64,000 nucleotides of DNA, taken from assembly GCA_015152515.1 (NCBI GenBank), contig SUTV01000001.1, positions 1 to 64,000 of the forward strand, read 5' to 3'. This document shows positions 62,510 to 64,000 of the stretch, one piece after another. Made by a program: the position numbers and the translations under genes. Position 1 is the stretch's first letter, and each line of letters begins with the position of its first letter. This DNA is from Cyanobacteria bacterium SIG29 (GTDB taxonomy: Bacteria; Cyanobacteriota; Vampirovibrionia; Gastranaerophilales; Gastranaerophilaceae). The notes under the pieces were generated by a model. That model made no database searches and was not told where the DNA came from. It saw only the letters and a program-made list of their open reading frames with translations.

Positions 62510-64000
62510 ATGAGAATACAAGCCAATTATACGACAATTAAACCTATTCAAAATATAAATTCCACTAACGACAAAAAGCATTTAAGTTTTCCTTCTAACA
62601 ACTCTTATCTAGAATCTTTTAAAGAAAACTATAAATCTTTTAATATTTCTTTTGGAAAATTTCAAATTTTACCAATAAGCCCTACAAAATATAAAAAAAG
62701 AATGAAAGACCTTGAAACAAAAGGTTTAGAAAAAGCTTTTGCAAAAAATATTGCATCATTGCCTGATGATAAATACGAAAGAGCAAATGAATTATTTAAT
62801 AAAGGTGTTAACCCTGAATTTGTTGGAGATATAATAATACTTAAAGAACAAAACTATAAACAGGCACTTAAATTGTGGGATAAAGGAATTTTCGATGCTA
62901 GTATTTGTTCAATAGCAAAACTAGATGAAAAAGATTTCGAAAGAGCTTTAACTTTAATAAAAGAAGGTATTGATTCAGACTGTGTAAATTTATTTGTTAA
63001 ATTATCACCGATGGAATATAAAAGAACTATTGAATTAATGAATCAAGGCTACCCTCCAATAATCGCTGCTAATTATTCAAAACTTACAGATGAAGAGATA
63101 AAAACAGCTGAAGAACTTCTTAGCTATGATGCAGATATTGAAATTGCAGTTAGAGTTTCTAAATATGATATAGATAGAAAAGAAAAATGTTTAAATCACG
63201 CAAGGGAAGGAATTGATCCTGAATTTATTTCAGAACTATCAAATTTAACAGAAGAACAAAACATAAGGCTAGCAGAACTAAAAGAATTAAGAATTGGAGA
63301 TTCAAATCTTGCCGATTTAGCGAAGCTAAATAAAAAAGATTATCAAAAAGCACTAGAACTAATTAAAAAAGGTGTTTATGAAGATTACATTATCTTTATT
63401 TTAGAACAAGAAAAGAAGAATAATAATAAAGAATATAAAACATACAGAAATAGAGGTTATAGTCAAACCTCTGCTTTAGCTATTTCTCTACTGCAAGATG
63501 AAGAAATTGAAGCTTTAGAACAAATCATAAAGAAAAATCCAAAAATGAAAGATTTATTTAAAGATGAATATGATGTTAGTGTAATTGATATACAAAATGA
63601 TGATGGTTACGAAGCTATATTAACAAAAGAAATGAGAACAGAAAATGGAACAAAAATAACTTTAGTTCGAACATTTAACGAATATGGCGAAGAAACAAAA
63701 AGCAGAACTGAAAAATACAAAGACAACTCTACTTCATCTATTATGAGTAATAAGAGCAACGTATTCAAAACACAATACGATAAAAATGGAGAAATTAAAG
63801 AATTAATAGAATATGTTCACGATTTAAATACAAAAGAAATTATAGGAGTAATACACTCAAAAAAATCAAATTTATTACCAGGTGTATTTGAATCAGTTTA
63901 TTACAATATTTCCGATTTCAAGACAACTTCAAGTAACGATATAAATGCAATAGATACAAATATAGAAGATGCTGTAATATCAAATGGAGAACCAATATCT
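62510..64000 (+). CDS. Tagged protein with helical repeats (3' end missing)
   Basis: The frame is open from ATG 62510 to the window edge (497 residues). The N-terminus has the tag ISFGK at 46-50. From about residue 70 to 320 the protein consists of helical repeats of about 28-36 residues, each with a L-x-x-x-x-Y/F-x-R/K-A-x-x-L-x-x-x-G-I pattern (DDKYERANELFNKGVNPEF, DEKDFERALTLIKEGIDSD). Beyond that the sequence turns beta-rich. It resembles effector-type or scaffold repeat proteins. The ribosome site is weak (GGGTTTAGTAGAAGT). Confidence 0.75.
   Translation, partial: MRIQANYTTIKPIQNINSTNDKKHLSFPSNNSYLESFKENYKSFNISFGKFQILPISPTKYKKRMKDLETKGLEKAFAKNIASLPDDKYERANELFNKGVNPEFVGDIIILKEQNYKQALKLWDKGIFDASICSIAKLDEKDFERALTLIKEGIDSDCVNLFVKLSPMEYKRTIELMNQGYPPIIAANYSKLTDEEIKTAEELLSYDADIEIAVRVSKYDIDRKEKCLNHAREGIDPEFISELSNLTEEQNIRLAELKELRIGDSNLADLAKLNKKDYQKALELIKKGVYEDYIIFILEQEKKNNNKEYKTYRNRGYSQTSALAISLLQDEEIEALEQIIKKNPKMKDLFKDEYDVSVIDIQNDDGYEAILTKEMRTENGTKITLVRTFNEYGEETKSRTEKYKDNSTSSIMSNKSNVFKTQYDKNGEIKELIEYVHDLNTKEIIGVIHSKKSNLLPGVFESVYYNISDFKTTSSNDINAIDTNIEDAVISNGEPIS

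Noticed and set aside
62324-62581. 85-residue frame on the minus strand
   Set aside because: It overlaps the start of the tagged repeat protein and a terminator, and has the Phe/Ile/Lys-rich composition of AT-rich chance frames.
1-64000. Prophage, insertion sequence or integrase genes
   Set aside because: No transposase, integrase or phage structural gene was seen; only the REPIN-like repeat hints at mobility.

Overview
This 64 kb window comes from an AT-rich bacterium that uses the standard code. It carries tightly packed housekeeping genes mixed with many large, lineage-specific proteins. The best guess is an anaerobic, probably gut-dwelling relative of cyanobacteria of the Gastranaerophilales (Melainabacteria/Vampirovibrionia) type. 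The grounds are the low GC, an SLH-domain envelope protein, a NarL-type regulator, rubrerythrin, and a set of unrelated proteins sharing an N-terminal S-F-G-K-like tag. This placement is inference; no rRNA or other phylogenetic marker was scored.

Layout. 1-2693 is the 3' part of a multidomain secreted-type hydrolase (C39-like peptidase, GDPD and esterase). 2697-5726 holds mnmG, an unknown gene and an isochorismatase-family hydrolase. 5715-9698 is a cluster of four paralogous radical SAM proteins; three carry a cysteine-rich SPASM-like domain at the N-terminus rather than the C-terminus. 9766-14080 has a papain-like protein and a 962-residue lipoprotein with long Pro-Thr-Glu repeats. 14257-19772 is mostly a leftward block: rsgA, ispA, a DUF212 protein, a histidine kinase and hisS. 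19868-25083 runs rightward: pnp, a patatin lipase, a uridine-kinase-like protein and two small unknown proteins.

25118-31286 is the lipid operon: yceD, rpmF, plsX, fabH, fabD, fabG, acpP, fabF. It begins from a promoter that leaves almost no 5' leader, and a second promoter lies before acpP. 31446-40373 holds a glycine-rich unknown protein, a glutaredoxin with a tiny membrane ORF behind it, a TPR protein, yebC, a zinc-ribbon protein, the SLH protein, a CHASE2-GGDEF cyclase and rubrerythrin. 40524-47339 contains a tagged GH13 enzyme, small tagged proteins, two secreted proteins (one serpin-like), rnhA and an FHA-calpain fusion. 47440-53797 contains gmd, a tagged adenylate kinase, a REPIN-like element, tRNA-Ser(UGA), a NarL regulator, rpiB and a REC-STAS protein. 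53968-62114 contains an orphan solute-binding protein, an AzgA-type permease, envelope proteins, a GT-C-like membrane protein and an EF-hand protein with an annexin-like repeat. 62510-64000 is the 5' part of another tagged, helical-repeat protein.

The genes fall into three themes: core metabolism and translation; envelope and signalling; and a repertoire of exported-looking proteins with eukaryotic-like or protease folds (calpain, papain-like, annexin, serpin-like). Many of the last group carry the shared N-terminal tag. That tag and the inverted-order radical SAM cluster are the strongest candidates for undescribed biology.
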